A stretch of DNA of 64,000 bases from Nipponacmea schrenckii (lineage: Eukaryota > Mollusca > Gastropoda > Lottiidae), in contig JAUJPP010000012.1 in assembly GCA_030562195.1 (NCBI GenBank), positions 5,456,001 to 5,520,000 of the forward strand, given 5' to 3'. Every line of letters begins with the position of its first letter. The first letter of the stretch is position 1. This document shows positions 37,244-47,633 of this stretch, piece after piece. Under the pieces are notes generated by a model. The model did no database searches, was not told where the DNA came from, and was given only the letters and a program-made list of their open reading frames with translations. The position numbers were made by a program, and so were the translations under genes.

Positions 37244-38122
37244 GTAGGCAAAAACTTTTCACAAACTTTTTTAAAATTTGGGTCTCTCAACAATAAAATT
37301 GATCGGAAGAGGCCTTTGCTGATTCAAATTCGTAGTAGGCCTATAGGTTTTTTTTTTTTTATCTTCATTACGACAGTTGCCGTTCAGTGCAGTGGCTAAA
37401 AACCACGTCGTGGTAAATATAATTAGGCTAGGCCTTGTTGCGATTTTCATAAAATTTTGAAGTTAGAAGAGTACAGTCGGCATTTTCATGGGTTGATTTT
37501 GATCTTGAATATTTGTAAAGAGCCTTCAGAAGTACCAGAAATGTAGGCCTACGTAAATTGCATCAGGCATATTCGAAATTTCTCCTTTGGCTTTACTGCC
37601 TTTAGGATAATTTGAATAGGCCTACTAGGCTACCGTTTTCACACCTAGCTGGCACTTTTAAAATCAAATCATTGTAATATTGCAGTGGAAATCTCGACTA
37701 GGCTTATATAGCGGGATAATTGCTTTCGTTTGCAATCTGCGTGTGTGTGCTGTTGTGTGCTAATATAAAATGTTACCACGCTGTGGAAAAGAGCCACTGC
37801 CACAAATAAATGGCGTTACATAATTTGTTCTAAAATGGGGAACTCGCCACTAAAGTCTTTAAAAGATCTTATTCACATCCCACAATTTTGTTTCGGGACA
37901 TGTTATACATTATTTAAAGAGGCATAAGTGAATAATTTTCTGGAGAAACTGTAATTTAGAGCCGAATTTATCATTATGGACGTAGGCCTTTTTCTCACTG
38001 ATAGGCCGAGGAGGGTCTAGTGTTGCAGTGTAGTGATCAAAACGAAATTCAGAAAAATGAAAACGATGGATCGTTTAGATTAGCTTAGGCCGAATATAAT
38101 TGAATTATGTTTCTTTTTTCCC

Positions 38123-38323
38123 CTAGGTGTTCATGTGGCATGTGGCATCGTCTGCAAAATGATCGGAACACAGCCTGGAATATTTAGTGGGGGAAAAATT
38201 CTTCCGCTTCAGTTTGACAATCCAAGTTTTCACAAGATGTTCATCTTTAGGAAAGCGGAACATATGAACACCAGAGCCCTTTCCTCCGCGATTATTACAG
38301 CCATAGGCCACACACTGCGGCAT
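38123..38323 (-). CDS. THAP zinc-finger domain, partial
   Basis: Minus-strand frame MPQCVAYGCNNRGGKGSG...FRFPKDEHLVKTWIVKLKR...SRLCSDHFADD holds the C2CH zinc signature of the THAP DNA-binding domain (Cys4, Cys9, then CSDH near residues 53-56), with the start methionine in the usual MxxxCxxxxC position. The expected C-terminal part of the domain is replaced after CSDHFADD by the antisense of the P2X7-like exon start. THAP domains occur in P-element and Kolobok transposases and in host factors. It sits just inside the right TIR, reading inward. Confidence 0.72.
   Translation of the reverse strand: MPQCVAYGCNNRGGKGSGVHMFRFPKDEHLVKTWIVKLKRKNFSPTKYSRLCSDHFADDATCHMNT
38127..38180 (+). pseudogene. 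P2X7-like exon 2 start, cut off by antisense THAP sequence
   Basis: After CCCTAG (38126) the frame reads CSCGMW, matching the start of the conserved cysteine region. Then from about 38148 the sequence becomes the complement of a THAP exon and stops at about 38173. The expected second half (a 'MPTxxECxCC' motif) is missing. The junction marks a deletion or recombination. Confidence 0.4.
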
Positions 38324-38561
38324 AACGTCAATGTAAACAATATGGCGGGTGAATTAGATTGGGCATCTCTGACGTCATTTACAAAAGGTCACGGAAACGA
38401 CCTTTCATTTTTGCATATTTCAGACCTGTGTTTTTAAAAGGATTTTTAGCTATTTTAGAATTATTTCTAATTTTTTTATTGGTTGCAATCGATAGATGAA
38501 TGATTTTACTTTTCAAATAGGTGGTTTCAAGCCTTTTTTGAAAATCTCTTCACATATCCTT

Positions 38562-39099
38562 TTATAACACGGCTCTCCGTGTATCTAGTACCGTTGCTAC
38601 GAAGAGTGCCGGAAGAACGCTACGTAACTAACAACAATGTAACTTCACTTCGATTCCTAACTTCTACATGTAAACAACGTATACTATTTTGGTTCTCGCT
38701 AAAGTGATATACTTTGTAGAATCGAGTCAAGGTAAGGAATTTCCATTCCTACTACAATATTTCGTAATTAAACATGAAAACTAGTGGCAAATGAATTAGC
38801 GGTCCGAGTCCATATAATAAAATTAATTATTTTGAGTAAAGAATTTATATAAATCAACGAGTTTAGCTTCTTTATAACACGGCTCTCCGTGTATCTAGTA
38901 CCGTTGCTACGAAGAGTACCGGAAGGACGCTACGTAACTAACAACAATGTAACTTCACTTCGATTCCTAACTTCAATATTTCGTAATTAAACATGAAAAC
39001 TGGTGGCAAATGAATTAACTGTCCGAGTCCATATTATAAAATTAATTATTTTGAGTAAAGAATTTATATAGATCAACGAGTTTAGCTTCTTTATAACAT
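38562..39099. repeat. LTR/MITE-derived satellite, second block
   Basis: Continues after the TIR element with units starting at 38567 (310 bp, carrying the same private changes as the unit at 36131) and 38877 (219-bp short form). It ends at TTTATAACATAGTCCG. With the first block the unit order is short, B, C, B, [TIR element], C, short. Confidence 0.88.
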
Positions 39100-39361
39100 A
39101 GTCCGACCAGACGGATACGTTTGTATATCTTATTGTATCTAAGCAGACTATGGAAGTTGTAAGAATTGTGTCTGTGATTTGCCCATTTGCCGAATTGTTT
39201 TTAACCTTGACAGTATGTCAGCCGAAAAATAGAAACTTATAAGAGGTGTGGTCATCTTGCTTTCGCCAAACGGGTAATGAATAAGGCTGATGACTTTCCC
39301 ATTTCGCCCTTGTATGATAACAGCCTTGTCCAGTATTCGAACCCGGAACAAGCACACTTAA

Positions 39362-39562
39362 AAGGGGTGGAATGGGAAAGGGGTGAAATGACAAGGGGCA
39401 AAGTCGAAAGAGGCGAAAAGGGCAAGGGGTGAACTGAAAAAGAGGTGAAATGGGAAAGGTGCAAAAAGTGAAAGGGGCGTACTGGGAAGGGGTGGAATGG
39501 AAAAGCTGCGAAATGGGAGGATTTTGGGGTCGAAGTGGGAAGGGGCGATATGGGAAGACACT
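39362..39562. repeat. Purine-strand minisatellite (GGGGTGAAATGGGAAA-like)
   Basis: About 200 bp of almost pure purine on the plus strand, built from short variable units such as GGAAAGGGGTGAAATG, about 15-20 bp. The complementary strand gives proline/phenylalanine-rich frames in all phases, which is a composition effect and not coding. Confidence 0.85.
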
Positions 39563-39774
39563 ACTTGGAAATTTTAAAATGGCGCTAACTGAAACACAGA
39601 ATTCACTTGACAAGTTGAATGAAGAGGTTTTAAAAATCTGAGTGAAGAAAAAGATATAATCGACGACGTTATTGAAGCCGGAGAGGTATTTGCTGTAATT
39701 ATTAGCACCCTATATTGAATGAATATGTATCTGAATAACAGCTCTCCATCAACGGACAGATAGGCAGAGAGAGA

Positions 39775-40440
39775 TTAAAGGAACACAGAATTGTGTGACG
39801 TGGAAGAGAGTTCACTGGACAAGGGATGAAGTAGAGAGATCGGGGTGGGTGAAGTGGACTGAGGGCATTTTCTTATATTGAGAGGTACTCGATGTACACC
39901 CGTGCAATGCTTCGAATTACAGGACTTCGAAGACTTCTAAAGGATTTGATACATATTTAATACACTCAAACAAAAAAAAATTATATTTGATTTGAAAAAA
40001 ATTCATAAAGAGTCTCAATGGTCAAAAAAAAAAATGACAAATTTAAATCGTATAGAATACGTCCCTTATACATAACGAATATAAAACGAAAATATTTATA
40101 AAATTTAATTAGTAACGTTTTATAAAGGGGAGTAATAAACTACATTTGTATTTGTCATTTTCATTTGACCATTGAGAGGCTTTATGAATTTTTTCAAAAC
40201 CCAATTTAAATCGTTTAAGTTAATTGTTCGTTAGAAGTAAATAATCCTTTATAAGTCATAGGAGTACTGTAATTCGAAGCATGGAGGTACATCTCAATAT
40301 AAAAGAACACCCCTGTCCACTTAACTATCTCTATGTGAAACAGTAACACCCCAATCCTCTCTCTTTCCTTCAGCCCCTGTCCACTTTAGCGAACTTTCTT
40401 CCACACTACGCCAGTCAGTGTTCCCTTAATAAAGGATCTT
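39775..40440. repeat. Fold-back (inverted repeat) element, about 665 bp
   Basis: The left arm (39775-40100) and the right arm (40110-40440) are diverged inverse copies: TTAAAGGAACAC / GTGTTCCCTTAATAAAGG ends, GTGGAAGAGAGTTC, GGACAAGGG, TTATATTGAGAGGTAC, ATGCTTCGAATTACAG and TTCATAAAGAGTCTCAATGGTCA all recur inverted. The centre is near 40105. There is no coding sequence. Target duplications are not evident. Confidence 0.75.
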
Positions 40441-40684
40441 AAACTCGTGCTTATGTAATATGAAATTTATGAAATGAGTTGACAGATTAAATATTACCCG
40501 AGCCTTTGTTTAAGATTTTTTTTACCACACAACTATCGATAAACGCATATTTAGTTTACTTGTTTCAATGAATGAATGGCTTTCATTTTGACGTCAGCCT
40601 CTTTGTGCCTGCTTAAAATATCATTGCGCGTAAGAAATAAGATACAGAAAATAAACAGTACTTCTTTATTTCACATGGATATCA

Positions 40685-43600
40685 GAATAGAATAGAATAT
40701 TTATTTATTATAGTGACGTGTAATAACAATGCTATATACATATAGTATAAATAGTACAAAATACACCCGACCCGTTGGGTCTATAAGTCCCTTTCAGGTT
40801 TATAAATAAGTATTTCATCTTTTCACGTATTTCAAAATTGAAACAAAGTTTGAGGGAAAAAAAACGAAATTACGAGGAAAAGAGACAAATTGTCAATAAT
40901 CAGATCATGCATATAGCACTCTGCGTCGATGGAAAGCGCTCATAGTATATTTAGCAAGTTTTCTCGGATAGTTCGTCAACAGAAAGATCAATTTTTCGTC
41001 ATCTGTCATGTTATGTGTGCCATTGTTATGATATATATCACTAAAGGTATTTTCTCGCAAGGCATCGAATGACGAGCAATTTAGTACAAAATGGTACTTT
41101 GTCCTCAGTCGAGTTAGAGTCGCAAAATTGGCATATACGTTCATTTGGCTGTTAACCGACATATCTACCAGTCTCTATTCTTAAAGGTAGAATTCCACAT
41201 CTGAGTTGTGCCAGACAGGACCGTTCACTTTTGTTTAAATTGAGTTTTACATATTGTTCAAGTCCGAAGTTCGCCTTTAATTTCACATAAGTTCTTAACT
41301 TTGGAGTCTTCGAAACGCTATATTGCCATATAGAATTATAATAGTCCTGCAGAACACGTTCGAACATTATCATATTGATAACATCTTTGCGATCAAAATA
41401 TTCCACCATTCCAAGTTTAGTGAGTATGTATTTTAAATCAGAACACCAATTATTTCTGCATTTATCGTGGTCGTAGTTACAAGCTTATTTAGTAATGCGA
41501 TTGTCATCACATTGAACAAATCTATTCCAGAGACGCACCATATTAATCCAGTGTCTGTAGTGGCATGGAATCCATCCTATATCTCCATAGATACCAAGAA
41601 GAGGCGCAAAACGATGAACTCATAGAAAGTAGCGTATAGATCTGTTTTGAATGTTCTTAATCGCTTGAAATTTTTTACTTCCCCAAACGCCGGATGAGTA
41701 GTCTAATATTGGTACAACGCGCGAGTAAAAAAGTTTTTCAAACGAGTTAATTCCAATCTCTTTAAGTGAGTGAATGTTCGAAATGATCTACACAGTGCTC
41801 TCCCGGCTCCTTTTGACAGTGCTTCGGTAGTTGCAGTGAAATTCCCATTATATGTAAATATAACACCTAAGTATTTATATTGGTCAAAAACAGGGAGATG
41901 GTTTCTTCCGACCATAAAGCTGAAGTCAGTCCGTTTACATCTCGACTTTCTAAAGTGAACACATTTTGATTTGTTAGTGTTTATTAAAACTTTCCAACGT
42001 TTGCACCAATTATCATGTTTGTCCAACAGTAGTTGTAAGTCTTCTACACATTTGGCCATTAAAGCTATATCATCAGCATAAAGTAACGCCGATAAATTTC
42101 GGCCCGAGAGTTCCACTCCGATATTAAGCTCATTTAGCTCCGATACGAGATCATTCACGAAAATTGAGAATAATGTTGGCGATAAATTGTCACCCGGAAG
42201 TGCAGCTGAACCAGTCAGTCAGTTTTCCATTCAATTTAATACAAGATTCGGAACTGTGGTAAATGTTTTTAATAGAATTGCAAATTTTTCCGTCAATATT
42301 ATTTCGCAAAAGTATATAAAGCATCATCTCTCTTTCAGCAAAATCAAAGCATTTCCTTAAGTCGATGAAGGCCACAAAAAGTTTATCGTTGTTCCTGATT
42401 GCACTATTCGACGTGAAAATATGGTCTTCACATGACCGGTTTCTTCTGAAACCGTTTTGTTCGTCTACCAATATTTCATTATCTTCCAGGTAAGTCGTGA
42501 TCCTCTTATTGATGAAAGAACTGTATAATTTACTGGTACACGAGAGCAAACTTACACCTCTGTAGTTCATCGGATCTCTAGCGTCTGTATTGTGATCTTT
42601 TAAGATGGGACAAATAATATACTTTCTACAGATTGACGGAATAATACTAGTATCAAGTATACACTGGAATAGTTTATGTAAAGTGTCGATGATTACGGGG
42701 TTCTTTAACACAATATACGGAATTTGATCATAGCCACTTGCTGAACGGTTTTTTGCGTGCATAATAATGCTACTGATTTCTTCTCGTGTTATATTAATGA
42801 TGATAACTTCATTCGTCTCATACGATGGATCTTCCATATTTTGTTCTAGCAAGACTTTGTGCACTTTTGTTTGGTTATAATGATTGGTATCGAACTGGTC
42901 ACTATTTCCACTGTTATCACTGTTATTCAAGTTGAAAAAATCAGTTCGCCACTTTTCTAGAATATCTGCTTCGTTTCGTACCGAATGTCCGTTATCGTCA
43001 ATTATCTCCATCGGAATAGAAGTATCTCTCTATGGTCCGAGTTTACTTATTTTATCCAAAAATTCATTCGGATTACTCACGGCTATCGTTTCTGTGTTCA
43101 CGTTCCGTTTTTCTCAGCCATTTGTCGAATTTGTTTCGTGCATCCGCATATTGGTTTCTTAGTGTTGTTTTTGTGTGTCTATTCCCATTACACTTAAGAA
43201 AAACCTTCTCCTTTGAATGCATGTTATTCCACGCTTCAGTTAGTGCGCCATTCCAGTACGGTTTAAAGTGTTTAAAACGTTTTTTTGAAGAAATTGAGGC
43301 TGATTTCGGAATCGTTTCATTCATTTCGGCGATAATTGTATTGCACAATTCACTATATATCGTGTCAATATTTTCTTGTGTTTCTCTATTTCACTCTATC
43401 TGATCAATAATATTTACAATTGCAAGTCGTCTCATTTCACTTGTCATAAAATCGCCCGGTATCCTATCTAGCCTAAAGCGTGGATGGTTAAACGACGGAT
43501 CAATGGGCTGTACCTCCATATCGATTCACGGAAGGATAGTTTAAGAATACATTTAATCATTGAATGGTCTGGCAGTTTTGACCTTTGACCAAGTAAGGGT

Positions 43601-43758
43601 TTTTGATTATATATGTCAACAATGTTCTTTATTGGGATAACCTGAAAGTTACTATAATTTTTGAACGAGTCGTGTGTTACGCAAAAATAATCGACAACGG
43701 CTCTATCTTTGCTTGAAATGGACGTAAAATTGTCATTTTCGGGAAATCGCCCATTTAA
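40685..43758 (-). mobile_element. LINE (APE-RT type), main part, interrupted
   Basis: A minus-strand non-LTR retrotransposon whose 5' piece lies at 48308-48486. In coding order here: the endonuclease end (NGRFPENDNFTSISS...VVDYFCVTHD, PDHSMIKC), a linker (43348-43073), reverse transcriptase (43011-41703), the post-RT region (WIPCHYRHW near 41570) and a C-terminal part (41409-40905) with FVLNCSSFDALRE from the usual Cys/His motif. The 3' tail is TTCTATTCTATTCTG-like. Several frameshifts: dead copy. The clade is not assigned; the post-RT style matches the LINE at 59.4-63.9 kb. Confidence 0.78.
41703..43011 (-). pseudogene. LINE reverse transcriptase, frameshifted
   Basis: Two frames: 43011-42190 (273 codons) with KNRSASGYDQIPYIVLKN, YRGVSLLSCTSKLYSSFINKR, VDEQNGFRRNRSCEDHIF and FVAFIDLRKCFDFAER; and 42158-41703 (151 codons) with LLYADDIALMA and the thumb (KYLGVIFTYNG). 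Between them a small deletion removed the 'GVRQG' turn and shifted the frame. The catalytic motifs A (FIDLRKCFD) and C (YADD) are intact. Confidence 0.75.
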
Positions 43759-43950
43759 CTCCTGTTATAAAAATTAATTAAATAATTAATAAAAAAAAAT
43801 CTTATCCGCCATACTTGTTTCAAACTTAAAACAAGTGTGGCGTCTGACTCTCCCATCAAAACCTAAAATCTGGTCACGCATCGCTTCACTCGGACTCGAT
43901 ATAGACAACTGTGAATTTCGCTGTCGTGACATTATTTATACATGGTACAT
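43759..43950. repeat. Left terminal inverted repeat
   Basis: Matches the reverse complement of 48115-48307 at roughly nine of ten positions by eye, up to 'ATTTATACATGGTACATGGCA'. Beyond that point the left side is Copia protease and the right side unrelated sequence. Confidence 0.75.
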
Positions 43951-43959
43951 GGCACTTGA

Positions 43960-44361
43960 ATACTGTGGATGATACAGCAGAGATTTTTGGCAAAAATGTT
44001 TCATTAAACATTACTACTTCCGGTCACTACTGCATACCTATTTGTCCTGTTGCAGATGAAATTCCTGTAGAAAACGTATGTGTAGCACGTTTAAGCCTTG
44101 AAAAACCAGAAGATCAACATAAAATCTTGCTCATCCCCCTGAAAAGAAATTCATTGACCTGTTGAAAGATGCTGGATCTTGGCGTGAAGAGTTTAAAGAA
44201 GATTTATCGCAAATTTATGAGCGATGTGATATTTGCAAACAATTTGCTACTACACCAGCCCGGCCTGTAGTAGCACTCCCTATGGCGTAGGAATTTAATG
44301 AGATGGTGGCTATTGATTTAAAGAGTTGGCGAGGAAAACAAATCTTGCATATTATTGACAT
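43960..44361 (+). pseudogene. Copia pol N-terminal part: protease end and integrase zinc region
   Basis: The protease end is seen as AEIFGKNVSLNITTSGHYCIP. Then, after a frame change near 44130, come EKKFIDLLKDAGSWREEF and YERCDICKQFATTPARP (zinc His/Cys pair) and NEMVAIDLKSWRGKQILHIIDMWSRYTV, which contains the first integrase Asp. A TAG at 44288 and a shift near 44385 break it. The start joins the TIR directly, so gag and most of the protease are missing. Confidence 0.65.
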
Positions 44362-45720
44362 GTGGTCCAGATATACCGTGTCAACAGTAAACATCCCAAA
44401 GACATAATACAGCCATTGATGAAAAATTGGATCGCTGTTTTTGGTGTAATGGGGGCGATTTTGAATGATAATGGTGGAGAGTTTTCCAATCAAGAAATAA
44501 GAGAAGTAGCGTCCATCCTTGATGTCAGATTACTTACCACAGCAGGAGAGAGTCCTTTTCAAAATGGACTTTGTGAACGGGTCCATTCGGTCACTGATGC
44601 CATGTTAGCCAAACTGGAAGCAGATTACAGAAAAACTGATATTCGTGTATTGTTGTGCTGGGCGAATATTGCACGAAATACACTGAATATGTGGAGTGGC
44701 TACAGCAGTCATCAATTGGTATTTGGGCTGAATCCTAATCTCCCTAATGTAATGAAAGAAACACCAGCATTACATGGAACCACAACAAGTGAAACATTCG
44801 CAGAACATTTAAATGTCCTACACAGTGCTCGTAGAGCCTTCATACAGACAGAAGCAGATGAAAGAATAAGAAGAGCTTTAAGAAGTAAAGTTAGAGTTTC
44901 AGAACAGAGTTATTCAAATGGTGATAGGGTATTTTACAAAAGAGATGGAAGTAATAGATGGTTAGGGCCTGGTAAAGTGGTTTTCCAGGATAGGAAAGTC
45001 ATATTCATACGTCATGGTGGTGTTTTTGTGCGAGTCTCCCCAAACAAAGTTAAAAAGGCAAATAATCCATTTGACATTAATAATGATGATGATTTATTTG
45101 AAATCAGCAATGACAAGTCTCCAAATAATCATCCAACTACTACTGAAGAAGAAATTGGTAAAGATGCAGTATTAACTGAACCAGCGATACAGAATCAAAA
45201 GTTAAAAGCAGGGAACAAAATTAGATACAGAACAGAAGAAAGTGACGAATGGACACATGCTGAAGTAATAGGAAGAGCTGGTAAAGCTACTGGAAGACAT
45301 AGATTTTGGTACAATATTAGAGATAAAGACAGAATTGGGGACGATGCAGTGAAGAGTATTGATTTAGAACAAACTGAGTGGCAACAGAATGAAGAAGAAC
45401 ACGAAGAAGTGAACAGTGTTGAAGAAATCGAGAAAGCTAAAATGACTGAGTTAGAGAAACTAAAACAATTCAATACATATGAAGAAGTAGATGAAAATGG
45501 TCAAATGGTCATATCTACAAGATGGGTAATTACAGATAAAGATGGAAAAATTAAAGCACGACTTGTTGCAAGAGGATTTGAAGAGGAGAGTGATTTTAAG
45601 ACTGATAGTCCTACTGTTGGAAAAGGCACCATTCGATTATTTCTGAGCATATCTGCGAGTAAAAACTGGTCAGTAAGACAACAGACATTAAATCAGCTTT
45701 TCTACAGGGGAAGTCTTTAG
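44362..45720 (+). CDS. Copia-type integrase and start of reverse transcriptase
   Basis: 452-codon frame. Integrase: AVFGVMGAILNDNGGEFSN carries the second Asp and GESPFQNGLCERVHSVTDAML the catalytic Glu; with the Asp in the upstream piece the DDE set is complete. Linker/C-terminal domain with RVFYKRDGSNRWLGPGKVVFQ and, later, KLKAGNKIRYRTEES. The reverse transcriptase begins EEVDENGQMVISTRWVITDKDGKIKARLVARGFEE, the classic Copia entry. A one-base shift near 45673 ends this frame early (after NWSV); the next frame continues TDIKSAFLQG. Copia order (integrase before RT) is clear. Confidence 0.8.
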   Translation: MVQIYRVNSKHPKDIIQPLMKNWIAVFGVMGAILNDNGGEFSNQEIREVASILDVRLLTTAGESPFQNGLCERVHSVTDAMLAKLEADYRKTDIRVLLCWANIARNTLNMWSGYSSHQLVFGLNPNLPNVMKETPALHGTTTSETFAEHLNVLHSARRAFIQTEADERIRRALRSKVRVSEQSYSNGDRVFYKRDGSNRWLGPGKVVFQDRKVIFIRHGGVFVRVSPNKVKKANNPFDINNDDDLFEISNDKSPNNHPTTTEEEIGKDAVLTEPAIQNQKLKAGNKIRYRTEESDEWTHAEVIGRAGKATGRHRFWYNIRDKDRIGDDAVKSIDLEQTEWQQNEEEHEEVNSVEEIEKAKMTELEKLKQFNTYEEVDENGQMVISTRWVITDKDGKIKARLVARGFEEESDFKTDSPTVGKGTIRLFLSISASKNWSVRQQTLNQLFYRGSL

Positions 45721-46877
45721 AGAGAGGTGTTTATTTAAAGCCACCAAAAGAAAGTCAAACTAGAAAAGGACTGATTTGGAAACTTAATCATTGTTTATAT
45801 GGTCTCAAAGACGGAGCACGACAATTTTACTTAAGCGTTAAGGATGAACTTATCAATCTGGGATGTAAACAATCCGATTTAGATCCAGCACTATTTTATC
45901 ATTGCTCCAATGGTCAAACTAATGGTATAGTCTGTTGTCATGTGGACGACTTCTTACATGGTGGAAACGAAGAATTCAATATAGTCATGGACAAATTAAC
46001 TCGAAGATTTAGAGCTGGAAAAATAGAAGTATCTAATTTCAATTATATTGGATTTAAAGTCAGTCAAGATGAATCAGGAATAATATTGGATCATTCAGAT
46101 TTTATTGAGAAGTTGGAATCTTCACCTCTTCATACACAGAGAGTTTCAAGTAAAGAAGATCTACTAACAAATGAAGAGCAAACCGAATACAGGCGCATTG
46201 TAGGACAACTAAACTGGGTCGTTCAAGTGTCAAGACCCGATATGGCCTTTGAACAAATAGATTTAAGTACCAAGTTCCAGCAGGAATCTGTTGGAGATTT
46301 CAATCGTGCTAATAAAACTATAAATAGACTGAAAGATGTGAAAACACAAATATCATTTAGATCATTTTCCAGCAATTCAAAACTGTGGGAAATACATGTG
46401 TATTGTGATGCCTCATTAAATAACATTAGCAATGGTACTGGCAGTGTGGGTGCACATATTGTTCTACTTAATGATACAATCCGCAACATTTACAATCCTA
46501 TCTTATGGCAATCAAATAAAATCAAGCGAGTGGTAAGATCAACAATAGCGGCAGAAGCCTTAAGTCTTGAAGAGGGTTTAGAAACGGCATTCTACTACAG
46601 AAAAATGTTGGAAGACGTTCTGAATATTCCTATTAATACAACCAAGATAATTGGATATACTGACAACAAAAGTGTGGTATACTCCTTAGAAAGTACAAAA
46701 ATGTGTGATGATAAAAGACTACGAATTGATATCGCAGCTATGAAAGAAATGATAAAAAATAATGTTGATATTAAATGGTGTGAAGGCAATAAACAATTAG
46801 CAAATTGCATGACTAAGAAGGGGGCTCCCGGTTTATGGTTGTTAAATGTTTTTTGTTTCGGAGAAACAGACATTTAA
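45675..46877 (+). CDS. Copia-type reverse transcriptase and RNase H
   Basis: Continues from the frame shift near 45673: TDIKSAFLQG (motif A Asp), GVYLKPPKE, LIWKLNHCLYGLKDGARQFY, DPALFYH and the catalytic VCCHVDDFLHGG (VDD box, about 45938-45960). Then come YRRIVGQLNWVVQVSRPDMAF and the RNase H with VYCDASLNN, STIAAEALSLEEG and GYTDNKSVVYSL. It ends IKWCEGNKQLANCMTKKGAP and a stop at 46875. The first ATG within it is 45942, but the frame is open upstream. Domain content is whole; only frame breaks upstream spoil the polyprotein. Confidence 0.8.
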   Translation, partial: KTTDIKSAFLQGKSLERGVYLKPPKESQTRKGLIWKLNHCLYGLKDGARQFYLSVKDELINLGCKQSDLDPALFYHCSNGQTNGIVCCHVDDFLHGGNEEFNIVMDKLTRRFRAGKIEVSNFNYIGFKVSQDESGIILDHSDFIEKLESSPLHTQRVSSKEDLLTNEEQTEYRRIVGQLNWVVQVSRPDMAFEQIDLSTKFQQESVGDFNRANKTINRLKDVKTQISFRSFSSNSKLWEIHVYCDASLNNISNGTGSVGAHIVLLNDTIRNIYNPILWQSNKIKRVVRSTIAAEALSLEEGLETAFYYRKMLEDVLNIPINTTKIIGYTDNKSVVYSLESTKMCDDKRLRIDIAAMKEMIKNNVDIKWCEGNKQLANCMTKKGAPGLWLLNVFCFGETDI

Positions 46878-46999
46878 TTGATGATCGTTTCAAAGACAAT
46901 GTTTTATCATGTTAAAATTTAATGTTCATAATTATTATTCATATATTGTAAGGGGTAGAATAATCCCTAACTATCTTCATTTCAGCTAACACAAAAAAA

Positions 47000-47150
47000 G
47001 TAAAAAGGAGGCAATGTTAATGTTTAGTTTCAATTTATTCTACTTTCATTTTACTCTGTGTACTTTACTTTCACTTTGTTTACACAGGATGTAGAACTCT
47101 CCAGTGTGGGAGTCTGTTTTAAGTTTTAGTGTAAATTAAATATGGTTGAC
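47000..47150 (+). repeat. Possible Copia 3' LTR start after purine tract
   Basis: AAAAAGGAGGCAA at 47002-47013 resembles a polypurine tract, followed by TGTTAATGTTTAG at 47015, a TG start for a 3' LTR. The matching 5' LTR is not in the window, so this cannot be confirmed by a repeat pair. A MITE cuts it at about 47157. Confidence 0.35.
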
Positions 47151-47156
47151 AATAAC

Positions 47157-47633
47157 ATGTGGACTTAGTCCACTAATTCATTTGCCATCTGTTTCCATGT
47201 TAAATCACGAAATTCAAACTGCTATAACTTTTTCCAGAAATCTCTTTGAAAACTTTCCAATATGTCACATGAAAGCCTGGCCAATACTTAGTTTCTGTAC
47301 AAAAATTCAATATAGCATGACCATGAAAATTTTGAACTAGTCAAAATGAAAGTAGACCACTACCGGATATCAACATCCACTTGACTGTCACTGCACACAA
47401 AACCACTATTTTTAGAAATAACCTTCCGCCAATTAAATTTCTCATTATCTCAGAAATTCTGAAAGAAAATGCAATTTCAGACATCAAATTTCAAATCTAG
47501 ACCAAAAAGTAGTCAAAAATGGGCATGCAAAAACCCAAAAAGGAAGGGAGAAAGAGGATTTCTAAAAATAGAACGGACTAAATTCGTATACAATCATTAG
47601 CATTAGCATAAAATGTTTTACTGGACTAAGTCC
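47157..47633. mobile_element. MITE with TIR GGACTTAGTCCA, intact copy
   Basis: Left GTGGACTTAGTCCACTAATTC, right TACTGGACTAAGTCCATG: inverted ends of about 14 bp around an internally palindromic core, flanked by CATG on both sides. About 475 bp, non-coding. A second, diverged copy in reverse orientation lies at 30426-30901 plus 35482-35541. Confidence 0.7.

Larger units (their letters stand above)
36751..38561. mobile_element. 1.8-kb TIR element with P2X7-like and THAP exons
   Basis: Ends are AAGGATATGTGAA and its perfect inverse TTCACATATCCTT. It sits at a satellite unit boundary with a duplication of up to 7 bp (TTTATAA). A second inverted pair lies inside: ATGACGTCAGAGATGCCCAA near 36947 and its inverse near 38357. 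It contains a plus-strand exon pair resembling the P2X7 intracellular domain and a minus-strand THAP exon, and no recognisable transposase. It is likely a non-autonomous or decayed cut-and-paste element; P-element- and Kolobok-type transposases are families known to carry THAP. Confidence 0.7.

Noticed and set aside
37048..38180. A functional P2X receptor gene
   Set aside because: Only the soluble P2X7-intracellular-like pattern is present, with a frameshift and truncation; no channel domain or transmembrane segments.
39318..39358. tRNA-like 'GGGTTCGAATACTGG' on the minus strand
   Set aside because: Resembles a B box, but no cloverleaf or A box at the right distance could be drawn; likely chance or SINE remnant.
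39218..39613. Proline/serine/phenylalanine-rich frames on the minus strand
   Set aside because: All three frames are open because the strand is pyrimidine-only; composition artefact.
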